From positions 744,001 through 808,000 of the forward strand of contig NZ_CP092587.1 in the NCBI RefSeq assembly GCF_023920225.1: a DNA stretch of 64,000 nt, given 5' to 3'. The translations under genes were made by a program, and so were the position numbers. Below, one piece after another: positions 11,278 through 22,061 of this stretch (the stretch's first letter is position 1; every line of letters starts with the position of its first letter). The DNA is from Vibrio gazogenes (GTDB lineage: Bacteria; Pseudomonadota; Gammaproteobacteria; Enterobacterales; Vibrionaceae). Under the pieces are notes generated by a model. The model did not search any database. It was not told the origin of the DNA and was given only the letters and a program-made list of their open reading frames with translations.

Positions 11278-12555
11278 GTGACAAAAACAATTCAAGCAAT
11301 TCGAGGCATGAATGATTGCCTCCCGACACAATCACCGCTCTGGCAAAAGGTTGAGGGCAAAGTAAAACAAGTTATCAATGCATACGGCTATAGTGAAATC
11401 CGTATGCCGATCATTGAAATGACGCATCTGTTCAGTCGAGCGATCGGTGAAGTGACCGATGTGGTTGAAAAAGAAATGTACACTTTCGAAGATCGGAATG
11501 GTGATAGCCTAACCTTGCGTCCTGAAGGTACGGCTGGTTGTGTCCGAGCCGGCATTCAAAATGGTCTGTTATATAATCAGGAACAGCGTTTGTGGTATAT
11601 GGGGCCGATGTTCCGCCATGAGCGACCTCAGAAAGGACGATACCGCCAATTCCATCAGTGTGGTGTCGAGGTGTTTGGTCTTGATGGACCAGACATTGAT
11701 GCAGAGTTAATCATGATGACCGCCCGGATGTGGCAGGCGTTGGGAATCGCACCCTATGTAAAACTCGAACTCAATTCAATTGGGTCACCAGAGGCGCGTG
11801 CTGAATACCGGACCGCGTTAATTGCCTTCCTGGAGCAGCATGAATCTGTGTTGGATGAAGACAGCAAACGTCGGATGTATACCAATCCGCTGCGAGTGTT
11901 GGACACCAAAAATCCAGAAATTCAGGCCATTTTGGGTGAGGCACCGAAGTTGTCTGAATATCTTGATAGTGATTCTCGTGCTCATTTTGCTGGTTTATGT
12001 GAACTTCTTGACGCTGCAGGCATCGAATACACGGTCAATGAGCGTTTAGTTCGCGGGCTGGATTACTATAATCGTACCGTTTTTGAATGGGTGACTGAAA
12101 GTCTCGGGGCTCAGGGCACGGTCTGTGGCGGTGGTCGCTATGATGGTCTTGTCGAACAAATGGGCGGCAAAGCGACATCTGCGGTTGGTTTCGCGATGGG
12201 ATTGGAACGTCTGGTCCTGATGGTTGAAGCATTGGAACTGACTGATGATATTGCCCGTCAAGTCGATGTTTATATCGTAACGGCTGGCGAAGGCACATTA
12301 TCGGCGGGAATGAAATTGGCCGAGTCTGTCCGGGAATCATTGCCGACGCTACGTATTATGAACCACTTTGGTGGTGGTAATTTCAAGAAACAGTTTAAGC
12401 GGGCCGATAAAGTCGGCGCCTCTGTTGCGTTAGTTCTCGGAGAGGATGAAATGGCACAACAGATGGTTGTCTTTAAAGATTTGAATGGTGGAACTCAGGA
12501 AACGGTTCTACAGTCAGATATCATTGAAAAACTGGCTTATTTTTTCAAGTGCTGA
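11278..12555 (+). CDS. hisS: Histidyl-tRNA synthetase
   Basis: This class II aminoacyl-tRNA synthetase charges tRNA-His. It has 425 residues from a GTG start. Visible signatures are the QAIRGMND start, motif 2 ([17 protein letters not shown]), the histidine-binding loop ([13 protein letters not shown]) and motif 3 (GFAMGLERL). The C-terminal anticodon-binding domain follows. It stands in the conserved ispG-hisS-yfgM order. Confidence 0.98.
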   Translation: MTKTIQAIRGMNDCLPTQSPLWQKVEGKVKQVINAYGYSEIRMPIIEMTHLFSRAIGEVTDVVEKEMYTFEDRNGDSLTLRPEGTAGCVRAGIQNGLLYNQEQRLWYMGPMFRHERPQKGRYRQFHQCGVEVFGLDGPDIDAELIMMTARMWQALGIAPYVKLELNSIGSPEARAEYRTALIAFLEQHESVLDEDSKRRMYTNPLRVLDTKNPEIQAILGEAPKLSEYLDSDSRAHFAGLCELLDAAGIEYTVNERLVRGLDYYNRTVFEWVTESLGAQGTVCGGGRYDGLVEQMGGKATSAVGFAMGLERLVLMVEALELTDDIARQVDVYIVTAGEGTLSAGMKLAESVRESLPTLRIMNHFGGGNFKKQFKRADKVGASVALVLGEDEMAQQMVVFKDLNGGTQETVLQSDIIEKLAYFFKC

Positions 12556-12599
12556 TGGTTGGCAGTTCAGCTGAGATGCTTAATTAAAGAGGGAAAAAC

Positions 12600-13214
12600 G
12601 TGGAACTCTACGATACCGAAGAACAACAAGTTGAAGCGATTAAGAATTGGTGGCAAGAGAATGGCAAAGCCGTCATTGTCGGCACCGTTGTCGGTTTAGC
12701 TGCGATTCTAGGCTGGAATTATTATCAGTCATCAGTGAAAGCCGCTCAGGTGGCTGCTTCTCATCAGTATTCTGATGTGGTTGATTCACTTTCTCAGCAA
12801 GGTCTCGACGCAGAAAAAACTGTTCAGAATTTCATTGAACAACATTCAGACAGTAATTATGCCGTGCTGGCCGCCATGCAGTTAGCGAAATCTCAAATTG
12901 AAGCCAAGCATCTGGATGAAGGACTTGCTCAGCTTGAGTGGGCTAAAGCGCATACCGATGATAAAGCATTGGATACGTTGATTGACTACCGAATTGCCCG
13001 GATTCAGGCTGAACAAGGTAACTATGAAAGTGCTGAAGCATCTTTGAAACAGATTACCGACTCAGGCTGGGTTGGTCGCGTTGCTGAGCTGAAAGGTGAC
13101 ATTGCGCTGCGTCAGGGCAATAAGGAAGCCGCTTATGTTGCCTATACAGAAGCTCAGCAGGCTGAAGATGCCAGCCAAACATTACAAATGAAGTTAGATG
13201 ATCTTGCCAAATAA
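12600..13214 (+). CDS. yfgM: YfgM, membrane-anchored TPR ancillary translocon factor
   Basis: This 204-residue protein has a short cytoplasmic N-terminus, one membrane segment at about residues 22-40 and a periplasmic TPR-like helical domain. The family links the SecYEG/PpiD translocon to periplasmic chaperones. The start is GTG at 12600, with AGAGGGA upstream. It lies between hisS and bamB, the conserved context that supports the name. Confidence 0.92.
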   Translation: MELYDTEEQQVEAIKNWWQENGKAVIVGTVVGLAAILGWNYYQSSVKAAQVAASHQYSDVVDSLSQQGLDAEKTVQNFIEQHSDSNYAVLAAMQLAKSQIEAKHLDEGLAQLEWAKAHTDDKALDTLIDYRIARIQAEQGNYESAEASLKQITDSGWVGRVAELKGDIALRQGNKEAAYVAYTEAQQAEDASQTLQMKLDDLAK

Positions 13215-13226
13215 GGGCGTGAGTGA

Positions 13227-14387
13227 ATGAAAAAGTGGTTTGGCAACTTATGTTTAATGGCTGCAATGACGAGCGGGTTGATTGGATGTTCCGGAGAAGA
13301 AGAATCGGTCGTCATGGCGCCTGTTCCTGTCGTCAAAAGTCAGTTTACGCCACATTCGGATTGGCATGCTTCCGTTGGCAGTGGGGTCGGTCATTATTTC
13401 TCAAAACTCAAGCCGAAGTATGCTTATGACACCATTTTTGTTGCAGACCGGGATGGTTTGGTCAAAGCGCTGAATCCGGAAAATGGTAAAGAGCTCTGGC
13501 ATCATGATCTTGAAGTGGATGATCCTATTCGTTTGGCCGGCGGAATTGAGTCTGGATTTAACCAGATTTATGTTGGTAGTGAAAATGGGATGGTTTACGC
13601 GCTGGATGCGAAAAGCGGTGAACTGAAGTGGAAGCAGAGCATCGGTGGTGAAGTTCTGGCACCCCCGACAACTGACAGTAACCTATTGATCATCAATACC
13701 AGCAATGGCAATTTGACGGCACTGGATCAAAGCAGTGGCAAAGAACAATGGGTGATTAGTACCGAGGTACCAAACCTGACATTGCGCGGCGTGAGTGAAC
13801 CGGTTGCTGTATCTGGCGGTGTGTTCTGGGGAACGGCCGGTGGTCGTCTGGCTGCTGCGATTACGTCCCGAGGGCAAATGATTTGGCAACAACCCATCGG
13901 GATACCGAAAGGGGCAACAGAAATTGATCGACTTGTGGATGTTGATTCATCGCCACTGGTTATCGGCAATTCCCTTTATATCATTGGTTATAATGGTCAA
14001 TTGGTTGATGTTGATCTCCGTTCTGGCAAGCCGGTCTGGAAACGTAGCTATTCTTCAGCAAAGAATATCGCAACGGATGGTGGCCGTCTGTTCATCGCGA
14101 CGGATGAAGATCATATTGTCGCGGTTGATGCGCGTAGTGGAACAGAACTGTGGACTAACAGTAAACTCGAACACCGCTTGGTAACCGCCCCCGTCGTGAT
14201 CAGTAACTATGTTGTTGTTGGCGATAGCGAAGGTTACCTCTACTGGATTGACCGAAATAGTGGTGATTTTGTTGCTCAACAGTTTGTTGATAGCAGTGGA
14301 TTTGCTGTTTCTCCTATCGCTTTGCCTGACAATAGTTATCTATCGATCACTCGAAATGGCGATCTGAAGAAACTGACGATCCGCTAA
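13227..14387 (+). CDS. bamB: Outer-membrane assembly lipoprotein BamB
   Basis: BamB is the beta-propeller lipoprotein of the BAM complex that inserts outer-membrane beta-barrel proteins. It has 386 residues. The signal peptide ends in a lipobox with the lipidated Cys in GLIGCSGEE (about residue 21). Repeated PQQ-like propeller blades (ALDAKSGELKWK, AVDARSGTELW and others) make up the rest. It starts 12 bp after yfgM and is followed by a terminator-like hairpin. Confidence 0.96.
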   Translation: MKKWFGNLCLMAAMTSGLIGCSGEEESVVMAPVPVVKSQFTPHSDWHASVGSGVGHYFSKLKPKYAYDTIFVADRDGLVKALNPENGKELWHHDLEVDDPIRLAGGIESGFNQIYVGSENGMVYALDAKSGELKWKQSIGGEVLAPPTTDSNLLIINTSNGNLTALDQSSGKEQWVISTEVPNLTLRGVSEPVAVSGGVFWGTAGGRLAAAITSRGQMIWQQPIGIPKGATEIDRLVDVDSSPLVIGNSLYIIGYNGQLVDVDLRSGKPVWKRSYSSAKNIATDGGRLFIATDEDHIVAVDARSGTELWTNSKLEHRLVTAPVVISNYVVVGDSEGYLYWIDRNSGDFVAQQFVDSSGFAVSPIALPDNSYLSITRNGDLKKLTIR

Positions 14388-14412
14388 GAATTCGTGATAT
14401 AATTTTATAATC

Positions 14413-14480
14413 GGCTCCTGGCTGGAAACAGTTAGGAGCCATTTTATTGTGGTTTTGAAAGACTGCTTTTTCAAGCAGTC
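14413..14480 (+). terminator. Two hairpins between bamB and der
   Basis: GGCTCCT (14413-14419) pairs with AGGAGCC (14434-14440) and is followed by ATTTTATT, a plausible terminator for bamB. A second perfect hairpin, GACTGCTT (14461-14468) with AAGCAGTC (14473-14480), has no T-tract and may instead structure the der leader. Confidence 0.65.
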
Positions 14481-14570
14481 GTGCTTTGTGTGATACCGAC
14501 TGGATTCATCGAAATGAATGGACGCCGTCATGTGGTTATACACAAAGTATTGAACGATTTAGAGGTTGTT

Positions 14571-16055
14571 ATGGTTCCTGTTGTTGCGCTGGTTGGGCGT
14601 CCGAATGTCGGTAAATCTACATTATTCAACCGATTAACCCGTACTCGCGATGCATTGGTTGCAGACTTTCCCGGTCTGACCCGAGACCGTAAGTATGGTC
14701 ATGCCAAAGTAGGCGAGCAAGAGTTCATCGTGATTGATACTGGTGGTATTGATGGTGGTGAAGAAGGTGTCGAAAGCAAAATGGCACAACAATCTCTGGC
14801 TGCAATTGAAGAAGCCGATGTTGTGCTATTTATGGTCGATGGCCGTGCCGGATTAACGCCAGCAGATGAAGGGATTGCATCGCATTTACGTAAAATTGAA
14901 AAGACTTCATTTCTGGTTGTAAATAAAGTCGATGGCATTGATGCCGATGCTGCCAGCGCTGAATTCTGGCAGTTAGGGATGGCGCAGATGTTCCAAATTG
15001 CGGCAGCCCACGGACGAGGTGTCAGTGCGCTGATTGAGCGGGTTTTGACGCCAACGATTGAATCGTTAAAAGCACAGGCTGAAATCGAAGATCTGACCGA
15101 CATCGAAACAGTTGAACAACCTGCCATACAGGATTACACCGAAGAAGATGCGGAAGCTGAGTATCAGCGCTTGCAAGAGCAACCGATCAAGCTGGCAATT
15201 ATCGGTCGTCCCAATGTCGGCAAGTCAACGCTCACCAACCGTATTTTGGGTGAAGAGCGCGTCGTCGTTTATGACATGCCCGGAACCACCCGCGATTCGA
15301 TCTACATTCCGATGCAACGTCAAGAACGTGAATATGTCTTGATCGATACAGCAGGCGTGCGGCGTCGTAAACGCATTCATGAGACCGTAGAAAAATTCTC
15401 GGTTGTGAAGACGCTTAAAGCAATTGAAGATGCGAACGTTGTATTGCTATTGATCGATGCACGGGAAAATATCTCTGATCAGGATTTGAGCTTGCTTGGT
15501 TTTGCCCTGAATGCCGGACGTTCGATTGTTCTCGCTGTAAACAAGTGGGATGGATTGGACATTGATGTAAAAGATCGCGTGAAAAAAGAGCTCGACCGTC
15601 GGTTGGGATTTGTTGATTTTGCCCGTATTCACTTTATTTCAGCATTGCATGGTACAGGTGTCGGCCATTTGTTTGAGTCTGTTGAAGAGGCCTACAAATC
15701 AGCGACAACGCGTGTGAGCACATCGGTGTTGACGCGTATTATGAAAATGGCAACGGAAGATCATCAGGCACCGATGGTACGAGGTCGACGCGTCAAGTTA
15801 AAATATGCCCATGCCGGTGGTTATAACCCGCCGATCATTGTCATTCACGGTAACTTGGTCAATGAGCTGCCAGACTCTTACAAACGTTATTTAATGAATT
15901 ACTATCGCAAGTCTTTAGAGATTATGGGCACACCGATCCGGATTCAGTTCCAGAGCAGTGAAAACCCGTATGAGAATAAGTCCTCTAAGTTAACTTTGTC
16001 TCAAGAGAGACAGAAAAAGCGTTTGATGTCGATGATGAAACATCGCAAAAAATAG
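14571..16055 (+). CDS. der: Ribosome-assembly GTPase Der (EngA)
   Basis: Der is a double-domain GTPase needed for 50S subunit maturation. Two full G domains are visible, each with a Walker [11 protein letters not shown] motif, and with NKVDG and NKWDG base-recognition motifs. A KH-like C-terminal domain follows. The frame is open from 14481, but the conserved protein start [16 protein letters not shown] maps to ATG 14571 and gives 494 residues. A strong terminator follows. Confidence 0.97.
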   Translation: MVPVVALVGRPNVGKSTLFNRLTRTRDALVADFPGLTRDRKYGHAKVGEQEFIVIDTGGIDGGEEGVESKMAQQSLAAIEEADVVLFMVDGRAGLTPADEGIASHLRKIEKTSFLVVNKVDGIDADAASAEFWQLGMAQMFQIAAAHGRGVSALIERVLTPTIESLKAQAEIEDLTDIETVEQPAIQDYTEEDAEAEYQRLQEQPIKLAIIGRPNVGKSTLTNRILGEERVVVYDMPGTTRDSIYIPMQRQEREYVLIDTAGVRRRKRIHETVEKFSVVKTLKAIEDANVVLLLIDARENISDQDLSLLGFALNAGRSIVLAVNKWDGLDIDVKDRVKKELDRRLGFVDFARIHFISALHGTGVGHLFESVEEAYKSATTRVSTSVLTRIMKMATEDHQAPMVRGRRVKLKYAHAGGYNPPIIVIHGNLVNELPDSYKRYLMNYYRKSLEIMGTPIRIQFQSSENPYENKSSKLTLSQERQKKRLMSMMKHRKK

Positions 16056-16080
16056 TTTTTCGTTATGCAGAAGCATCAAG

Positions 16081-16107
16081 AGCCCGGCAAACAAGCCGGG
16101 CTTTTTC
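16081..16107 (+). terminator. Intrinsic terminator after der
   Basis: AGCCCGGC (16081-16088) pairs with GCCGGGCT (16095-16102), followed by TTTTT. Confidence 0.92.
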
Positions 16108-16109
16108 AT

Positions 16110-16552
16110 GTCCGGCGTTTGGTTTCTGTCACCGACAATCTTTTACAAACAACAGACAATGTAAGGTGTATGATCTTTTTATGAAATGCTTTTTGTTGGT
16201 TTTGAATACGGATATTTATTTATAATATATCGTTTAAAATTCAAAAACAGAACATGTAACTTATGCTTTCGGTGTGTGGTTATATAAATGTTCTTTTTGG
16301 TATTGATCGCTGATCAGTGTGAATAAAGCATGAGATCAAGCAAAGATCTTATTCTTTGCTGTCAGGATCCTCGTTATCATCCTTTTTACCAGTGCAAGCA
16401 AATACTTATACATGCCTGCTTCACAGAGTATACAATCAATCGAGTGATTTCAGATCTGATCTTTTTCCATATACGATCAGGTATACGGATCTGAGATGTG
16501 GATCAGATCGGCGGTGAGTGAAATCGTGCTATTCCAAAAAGGAGGAGAAAGG
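16110..16552 (+). other. Long intergenic region with a dense GATC cluster
   Basis: I see no gene in these 443 bases. The right half (16305-16509) holds eleven GATC tetramers in 205 bp, where about one per 256 bp would be expected by chance. They start at 16305, 16312, 16334, 16345, 16366, 16453, 16458, 16475, 16488, 16501 and 16506. The last ones overlap the leader of the zinc-ribbon gene, so Dam methylation could influence its promoter. The left half is AT-rich. Confidence 0.7.
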
Positions 16553-16798
16553 ATGAACCTGAATCAATGTCCAGCGTGTGATGAAGCACTTCAATGGGAT
16601 GGACAGTATTATTGTCCGGTATGTGCGATACATTACCGCAAAGTCGCGTACTGTCCTGATTGCCAAACTGAATTGGAGCGACTGCAAGCCTGTGGTGCGG
16701 TCAGCTACTTTTGTCCACAGTGTAACGAACAGAAATCAAAACGAAATCCTAAACTACGCTTGATATTTCAACCGATAGGACAAGACTCTGAGCGATAA
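16553..16798 (+). CDS. yfgJ: Small zinc-ribbon protein (YfgJ family)
   Basis: This 81-residue protein is built from zinc-ribbon knuckles: CPAC, CPVC, CPDC and CPQC pairs spaced along the chain, enough for two metal sites. The YfgJ/DUF1407 family has this composition and sits beside der in E. coli. Its function is not established. The ATG at 16553 has a strong ribosome site (GGAGGAGAAAGG), and an upstream in-frame start at 16496 is less likely. It converges with xseA, one base apart. Confidence 0.85.
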   Translation: MNLNQCPACDEALQWDGQYYCPVCAIHYRKVAYCPDCQTELERLQACGAVSYFCPQCNEQKSKRNPKLRLIFQPIGQDSER

Positions 16799-16799
16799 T

Positions 16800-18140
16800 T
16801 TACTCAGTCTGAATGACGGTTGAGCGAATCGTGCCATCGGTAAGGCGAGTGGTGATGCATTCACCGGGTTTGACATCGTTCAGACTCCGGATGATCTGAC
16901 CGGACTGGTTTTGAGTAACGGAGTAACCTCGTCTCAACGTCGAAAGCGGGCTGACGGCATCCAATGTTTCGGCTGCGAGTGCCAATTGATGACGTGAACT
17001 GAGCAATCTTCTTTCTATCGCATCAATATAACGCTGTTCATATTTTTTCAGCAGATAATGCTGTTGCTGAATCTGCTGTTGTGGCGAGTTGTATCTGAGT
17101 TGGTTGGTGGTTCGCTCGACCATTTGCGAATGTCTGGCTAAATAATGCTGCATGGCTTGTTGCAGGCGAATACTCAACTCATCCATCTGCTGAATTTGTC
17201 GTTCCAGACGATAACTTGGGTGTTGTTTTTCCAAGGCATATTGATGTGTCTGACTCTTCTGACGTTGTTCTGCCAGATAATAACGTATCGCTTGGCTCAG
17301 ACGGTGACGATAATTGAGCAGGCCGGTCCGTTTGTAACTACTGTCACGGCTCACTAACTCGGCTGCGGCTGAAGGTGTCGGAGCTCGCACGTCGGCGACA
17401 AAATCAGCAATCGTGATATCAATTTCATGACCCACTGCACTGACAATCGGGATTTGGCTGGCAGCGATTGTTCGGGCGACAATTTCATGGTTAAAACACC
17501 ATAAGTCTTCCAGAGAGCCGCCTCCGCGTCCAACGATTAACACATCACATTCTTGACGGGCGTTGGCGCGGCCAATCGCTTGGGCAATTCGAATCGCAGC
17601 ATCTTCTCCCTGTACCATCGTCGGATAGATAATCACAGGCAGTGTCGGATCACGGCGTTTCAACACATCGAGAATATCAAACAGGGCGGCACCGGTTTTG
17701 GAGGTAATGATACCGATACATTGCGGGTGCTCAGGCAAAGGTTTCTTATTACCGGGAGCAAATAGGCCTTCCGCAGTGAGCTTTTGCTTCAATTGCTCGA
17801 ATTCTTGTTGAAGCCGTCCATCACCTTCAGCTTGCATACTTTCAATGATTAACTGATAGTCACCCCGTGGTTCGTATAACGACAGACGTGCTCTGACCAA
17901 AACCTGCTGTCCGTTTTGGGGTCTGAAGGAGACAAAACGATTATTGCCTTTAAACATGGCACACTTGACCTGTGCCCGGGCGTCTTTCAGCGATAAGTAC
18001 CAATGCCCTGAAACCGGTGCGGAAAAATTGGAGACTTCACCGAGCAGCCAGATGATGCCCATCTCATTTTCGAGGAGCAGACGAACTTCTGCATTAAGGC
18101 GGGATACCGTATAAATGTTTTGGTTGTTTGCAGATAGCAC
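16800..18140 (-). CDS. xseA: Exodeoxyribonuclease VII large subunit
   Basis: This is the large subunit of the single-strand-specific exonuclease VII, which acts in mismatch repair and DNA turnover. It has 446 residues. The N-terminal OB-fold (WLLGEVSNFSAPVSGHWYLSLKD), the catalytic core with GRGGGSLEDLWCFN, and the long coiled-coil that binds XseB subunits (about residues 270-390) are all visible. It is divergent from guaB, as in other vibrios. Confidence 0.97.
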   Translation of the reverse strand: MLSANNQNIYTVSRLNAEVRLLLENEMGIIWLLGEVSNFSAPVSGHWYLSLKDARAQVKCAMFKGNNRFVSFRPQNGQQVLVRARLSLYEPRGDYQLIIESMQAEGDGRLQQEFEQLKQKLTAEGLFAPGNKKPLPEHPQCIGIITSKTGAALFDILDVLKRRDPTLPVIIYPTMVQGEDAAIRIAQAIGRANARQECDVLIVGRGGGSLEDLWCFNHEIVARTIAASQIPIVSAVGHEIDITIADFVADVRAPTPSAAAELVSRDSSYKRTGLLNYRHRLSQAIRYYLAEQRQKSQTHQYALEKQHPSYRLERQIQQMDELSIRLQQAMQHYLARHSQMVERTTNQLRYNSPQQQIQQQHYLLKKYEQRYIDAIERRLLSSRHQLALAAETLDAVSPLSTLRRGYSVTQNQSGQIIRSLNDVKPGECITTRLTDGTIRSTVIQTE

Positions 18141-18349
18141 AGGAGAATGTCGTGGCCGTAGGAATGGAAATTAGCCGCAATATAATACATATCAAGGGGG
18201 CAATTGCAAATAAAAATTGAATAAATGTGTAGTAAAACGATTAATCGCTCGGTATAATCCCTCCGCAATATCAAATCCAATTCACTTTGATAAAAACATT
18301 TGAGGGATTGGGTTATTTCTTTTAACACCCTAGCTGTGAGATATTGCAA

Positions 18350-19816
18350 ATGCTACGAATCGCCAAAGAAGCCCTGACTTTTGATGACGTATTGCTCGTC
18401 CCCGCCCATTCAACTGTTCTCCCAAATACTGCTGACCTGAAAACTCGGCTGACCAAAAATATCACGCTGAACATTCCAATGATCTCTGCGTCCATGGATA
18501 CAGTCACAGAGGCTCGTCTTGCGATTGCTTTGGCTCAGGAAGGTGGCATTGGCTTTATTCATAAGAATATGTCAATCGAACAACAAGCTGCTCAGGTTCG
18601 TCAGGTGAAAATCTATGAAGCCGGGGTTGTTACTTCTCCGGTGACGGTTCAACCAGAGCAAACCATCGCTGATGTTATGGCTCTGACTGAAAAACATGGC
18701 TTTGCCGGATTCCCTGTCGTGACAGAGAATAATGAGCTGGTTGGTATTATCACTGGCCGTGATGTCCGTTTCGTGACGGACTTGACCAAAAAAGTCTCTG
18801 TGGTTATGACGCCAAAAGAACGTTTAGCTGCGGTAAAAGAAGGCGCATCTCGTGCGGAAGTTCAGGAAAAAATGCACCAAGCCCGTGTTGAAAAAGTTCT
18901 GGTTGTGAATGATGAATTCCAACTGACAGGAATGATCACTGCAAAAGATTTCCATAAAGCAGAAATTGCACCAAATGCGTGTAAAGATGAGTTGGGTCGT
19001 TTGCGTGTGGGTGCTGCTATCGGTGCCGGTGCAGGCAATGAAGAGCGTGTCAAAGCATTGGTTGAAGCTGGTGTTGATGTGTTGTTGATTGATTCTTCTC
19101 ATGGTCATTCTGAAGGGGTCTTGCAACGGATTCGTGAAACACGCGCCACTTTCCCTAATTTAGATATTATCGGTGGCAACGTTGCAACGGCTGAAGGTGC
19201 TCGTGCGCTGATTGAAGCTGGTGTGAGTGCAGTCAAAGTGGGTATCGGCCCCGGCTCGATTTGTACCACGCGTATTGTCACGGGTGTCGGGGTACCACAG
19301 ATTTCAGCCATTGGTGATGCCGCATCTGTTGCCAACGAATATGACATTCCAGTGATTGGGGATGGCGGTGTCCGTTTCTCCGGTGATATCTGTAAAGCAA
19401 TCGCTGCCGGCGCATCTTGCGTGATGGTCGGTTCGATGCTTGCCGGTACAGAAGAATCTCCGGGAGAAGTGATTCTTTATCAAGGTCGTTCTTATAAAGC
19501 CTATCGTGGTATGGGTTCACTGGGCGCAATGTCAAAAGGCTCTTCAGATCGTTACTTCCAGTCAGATAATGCAGCCGATAAGTTAGTTCCGGAAGGGATT
19601 GAAGGACGTATTGCATACAAAGGTCTGCTGAAAGAAATCGTTCACCAACAAATGGGTGGTCTGCGCTCTTGTATGGGATTGACCGGTTCCGCAACGATTG
19701 AAGATCTGCGTACCAAGGCTCAATTCGTAAGAATTTCTGGTGCTGGCATTCAAGAATCCCATGTCCACGATGTTCAAATTACGAAAGAAGCACCAAACTA
19801 TCGTTTAGGGTCATAA
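18350..19816 (+). CDS. guaB: IMP dehydrogenase
   Basis: GuaB oxidises IMP to XMP with NAD+, the first step of GMP synthesis. The ATG at 18350 ([19 protein letters not shown]) gives 488 residues, and a TTG at 18344 is in frame but less likely. The barrel is interrupted by a CBS pair at about residues 90-205. The catalytic cysteine loop is GPGSICTTR, and the flap region GMGSLGAM is present. It is followed by guaA, with a hairpin between them. Confidence 0.98.
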   Translation: MLRIAKEALTFDDVLLVPAHSTVLPNTADLKTRLTKNITLNIPMISASMDTVTEARLAIALAQEGGIGFIHKNMSIEQQAAQVRQVKIYEAGVVTSPVTVQPEQTIADVMALTEKHGFAGFPVVTENNELVGIITGRDVRFVTDLTKKVSVVMTPKERLAAVKEGASRAEVQEKMHQARVEKVLVVNDEFQLTGMITAKDFHKAEIAPNACKDELGRLRVGAAIGAGAGNEERVKALVEAGVDVLLIDSSHGHSEGVLQRIRETRATFPNLDIIGGNVATAEGARALIEAGVSAVKVGIGPGSICTTRIVTGVGVPQISAIGDAASVANEYDIPVIGDGGVRFSGDICKAIAAGASCVMVGSMLAGTEESPGEVILYQGRSYKAYRGMGSLGAMSKGSSDRYFQSDNAADKLVPEGIEGRIAYKGLLKEIVHQQMGGLRSCMGLTGSATIEDLRTKAQFVRISGAGIQESHVHDVQITKEAPNYRLGS

Positions 19817-19859
19817 TCCCGTAACGAAAACGTTTGCTTTTTGCTTGATGATGACATGA

Positions 19860-19879
19860 GAGGCGAGTAAACTCGCCTC
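19860..19879 (+). terminator. Hairpin between guaB and guaA
   Basis: GAGGCGAGT (19860-19868) pairs perfectly with ACTCGCCTC (19871-19879). There is no long T-tract, so it may act as an attenuator or RNA stabiliser rather than a full stop, which would be compatible with guaBA co-transcription. Confidence 0.6.
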
Positions 19880-19913
19880 CGTTCTATAAACTTTTCTTTG
19901 AAGACGACTCAAC

Positions 19914-21491
19914 ATGACCAAAAACATTCATGACCAACGGATCCTTATCCTAGATTTTGGTTCACAATACACGCAGCTTGTCGCACGTCGTGTCCGTGAA
20001 ATTGGCGTATATTGCGAATTATGGAGCTGGGATGTCGATGAAGCCGACATTCGAGAATTTAATCCGAACGGCATCATATTATCAGGTGGCCCTGAAAGTG
20101 TGACCGAGGAAAACTCGCCTCGCGCACCACAATATGTCTTTGATTGTGGCGTGCCTGTTTTGGGCGTTTGCTATGGGATGCAGACCATGGCAGAACAATT
20201 GGGCGGGAAAGTCTCCGGTTCGACTGAGCGTGAATTTGGCTATGCTCAGGTGAAGGTTGTTCAGGAATCGAAGCTGTTTGAAGGCTTGCGTGATAGCGTC
20301 ACTGACGATAACTATGCGCTGTTAGATGTTTGGATGAGCCACGGTGATAAAGTCGTAGAGATTCCAATGGGATTCACCCAAGTTGCGCAAACGGATACCT
20401 GTCCGTATGCAGCAATGGCAAATGAAGAGAAAAAATACTACGGGGTGCAGTTCCATCCTGAAGTGACTCACACCAAGCAAGGCCTGCAAATGCTGGAAAA
20501 CTTCGTTTTTGGTGCATGTGGTTGTGAACGCTTGTGGACGCCTAGCTCAATTATTGAAGATGCGGTTGCCCGAATTAAAGAAACTGTCGGTGACGATGAA
20601 GTCCTTCTGGCGCTTTCCGGTGGTGTCGATTCATCAGTTGTTGCGATGCTGGTTCAACGTGCTATCGGTGACAAACTGACCTGTGTTTTCGTTGATAACG
20701 GCTTATTACGCCTCAACGAAGGCCAGCAGGTGATGGAAATGTTCGGTGACCATTTCGGGCTGAATATCATCAAAGTTGATGCTGAAGAACGTTTTCTCAA
20801 TGCACTGGTTGGCAAGTCTGATCCGGAAGAGAAACGAAAAGTTATCGGGCACGAGTTCATTGAAGTCTTTGATGAAGAAGCCAGCAAGCTGCAAAATGCC
20901 AAATGGCTTGCACAGGGTACTATTTATCCGGATGTCATCGAATCTGCTGCTTCTAAGACTGGTAAAGCACATGTGATTAAATCACACCACAATGTGGGTG
21001 GATTACCAGAAGATATGGAAATGGGCTTGGTTGAACCGTTACGTGAGCTCTTTAAAGATGAAGTACGTAAAATTGGTTTAGAACTCGGCCTGCCATATGA
21101 CATGCTATATCGTCATCCATTCCCGGGGCCGGGTCTGGGTGTCCGAGTTTTAGGTGAAATCAAGAAAGAATATTGTGATTTACTGCGCCGCGCAGATGCC
21201 ATCTTTATTGAAGAGCTACGTGCTGCGGACTTGTATAACCAAGTATCACAAGCATTCACCGTGTTCCTCCCAGTTCGTTCAGTCGGTGTAATGGGCGATG
21301 GCCGGAAGTACGACTGGGTCGTATCGCTACGTGCCGTAGAAACGATCGACTTTATGACAGCACATTGGGCGCATCTGCCTTACGAATTCTTAGGCCGAGT
21401 CTCAAACCGCATTATCAATGAGATCGATGGTATCTCGCGCGTGGTTTACGATATTTCAGGTAAGCCACCGGCAACAATTGAGTGGGAGTAG
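19914..21491 (+). CDS. guaA: GMP synthase (glutamine-hydrolysing)
   Basis: GuaA converts XMP to GMP using glutamine and ATP. It has 525 residues. The N-terminal class I glutamine amidotransferase shows the nucleophile in GVCYGMQ and the His/Glu pair in FHPEVTHT. The ATP pyrophosphatase domain has the P-loop SGGVDSSV. The C-terminal dimerisation domain ends in PPATIEWE. The 3' end of guaA is a known site for genomic-island integration, and accessory DNA begins just after it here. Confidence 0.98.
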   Translation: MTKNIHDQRILILDFGSQYTQLVARRVREIGVYCELWSWDVDEADIREFNPNGIILSGGPESVTEENSPRAPQYVFDCGVPVLGVCYGMQTMAEQLGGKVSGSTEREFGYAQVKVVQESKLFEGLRDSVTDDNYALLDVWMSHGDKVVEIPMGFTQVAQTDTCPYAAMANEEKKYYGVQFHPEVTHTKQGLQMLENFVFGACGCERLWTPSSIIEDAVARIKETVGDDEVLLALSGGVDSSVVAMLVQRAIGDKLTCVFVDNGLLRLNEGQQVMEMFGDHFGLNIIKVDAEERFLNALVGKSDPEEKRKVIGHEFIEVFDEEASKLQNAKWLAQGTIYPDVIESAASKTGKAHVIKSHHNVGGLPEDMEMGLVEPLRELFKDEVRKIGLELGLPYDMLYRHPFPGPGLGVRVLGEIKKEYCDLLRRADAIFIEELRAADLYNQVSQAFTVFLPVRSVGVMGDGRKYDWVVSLRAVETIDFMTAHWAHLPYEFLGRVSNRIINEIDGISRVVYDISGKPPATIEWE

Positions 21492-21534
21492 GGCTGATTA
21501 TCAATAGCGATTAAAGCCTTAAGCCAATAAATGC

Positions 21535-21570
21535 AATGCCAGTCAGGAATAATACTGACTGGCATTTTTT
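21535..21570 (+). terminator. Intrinsic terminator after guaA
   Basis: AATGCCAGTCAG (21535-21546) pairs with CTGACTGGCATT, with one bulge (ACTGACTGGCATT, 21554-21566), and is followed by TTTT. Confidence 0.88.
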
Positions 21571-21821
21571 ATGGTTTTTTACTTTCCTAAAAACCTTGCG
21601 GAGGTAATTGGTTTCTTCGCAGTGATGTTCATTGTGATACTGGCCTTCTATTTTTTGGGCAGTGGCTGCACAACACCGGACACGGCCCGAAGATGAAAGC
21701 CATTGTCGACAAAATGGAGGTATTCCAAAACAGGTTGGCCGATCGTGCATATAAGGATATGACGAGATCGGTCGATCAAATCGACAAAATGAGACGCTGG
21801 CCGTTTGGCCGACGTAAGTAG
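21571..21821 (+). pseudogene. Small membrane protein gene broken at a T-run (PspB-like?)
   Basis: From ATG 21571 one frame encodes a hydrophobic N-terminus (FFAVMFIVILAFYFLG) but ends soon after the run of six T at 21651-21656. The next frame continues with a soluble, charged helix (QWLHNTGHGPKMKAIVDKME.., RWPFGRRK) to a stop at 21819. Adding one T to the run joins them into a single membrane segment plus cytoplasmic helix of about 84 residues. This could be a real frameshift, a sequencing error in a homopolymer or slippage. The architecture recalls PspB-type proteins, but I do not recognise the family. The true start is uncertain; a GGAGGT lies at 21600-21605. Confidence 0.5.
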
Positions 21822-22061
21822 TTAGAAAGCACACGGGCCGGTGATGGTGCACCGGCTCGCATTTCCATATACATATGGCTGATTAGGGGGAAGCTGTAAC
21901 TTGTTTCTGGACAATTGTGAGTTATCGACTTGGCTAATATTAGGTTCTGTAGGGCAAATGTAGGTCTTAATCGTTTACAGGAACAGGGGTAGCACCCAAA
22001 TCGACCCTACCTAGGAAGGTAAGGTCAACGATACTTATTATTTTGAAAAATAGGGGGCAGT
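21822..22061 (+). other. Junction between guaA locus and accessory region
   Basis: These 240 bases show no gene. Base composition shifts to AT-rich here, marking the left edge of the accessory segment. I looked for a copy of the guaA 3' end as a direct repeat further right and did not see one by eye. Confidence 0.4.

Noticed and set aside
21511..21852. Minus-strand open frame of 113 codons opposite the guaA terminator
   Set aside because: It runs through the terminator hairpin and antisense to a more protein-like split plus-strand gene; the residue composition is odd (many His, Cys).
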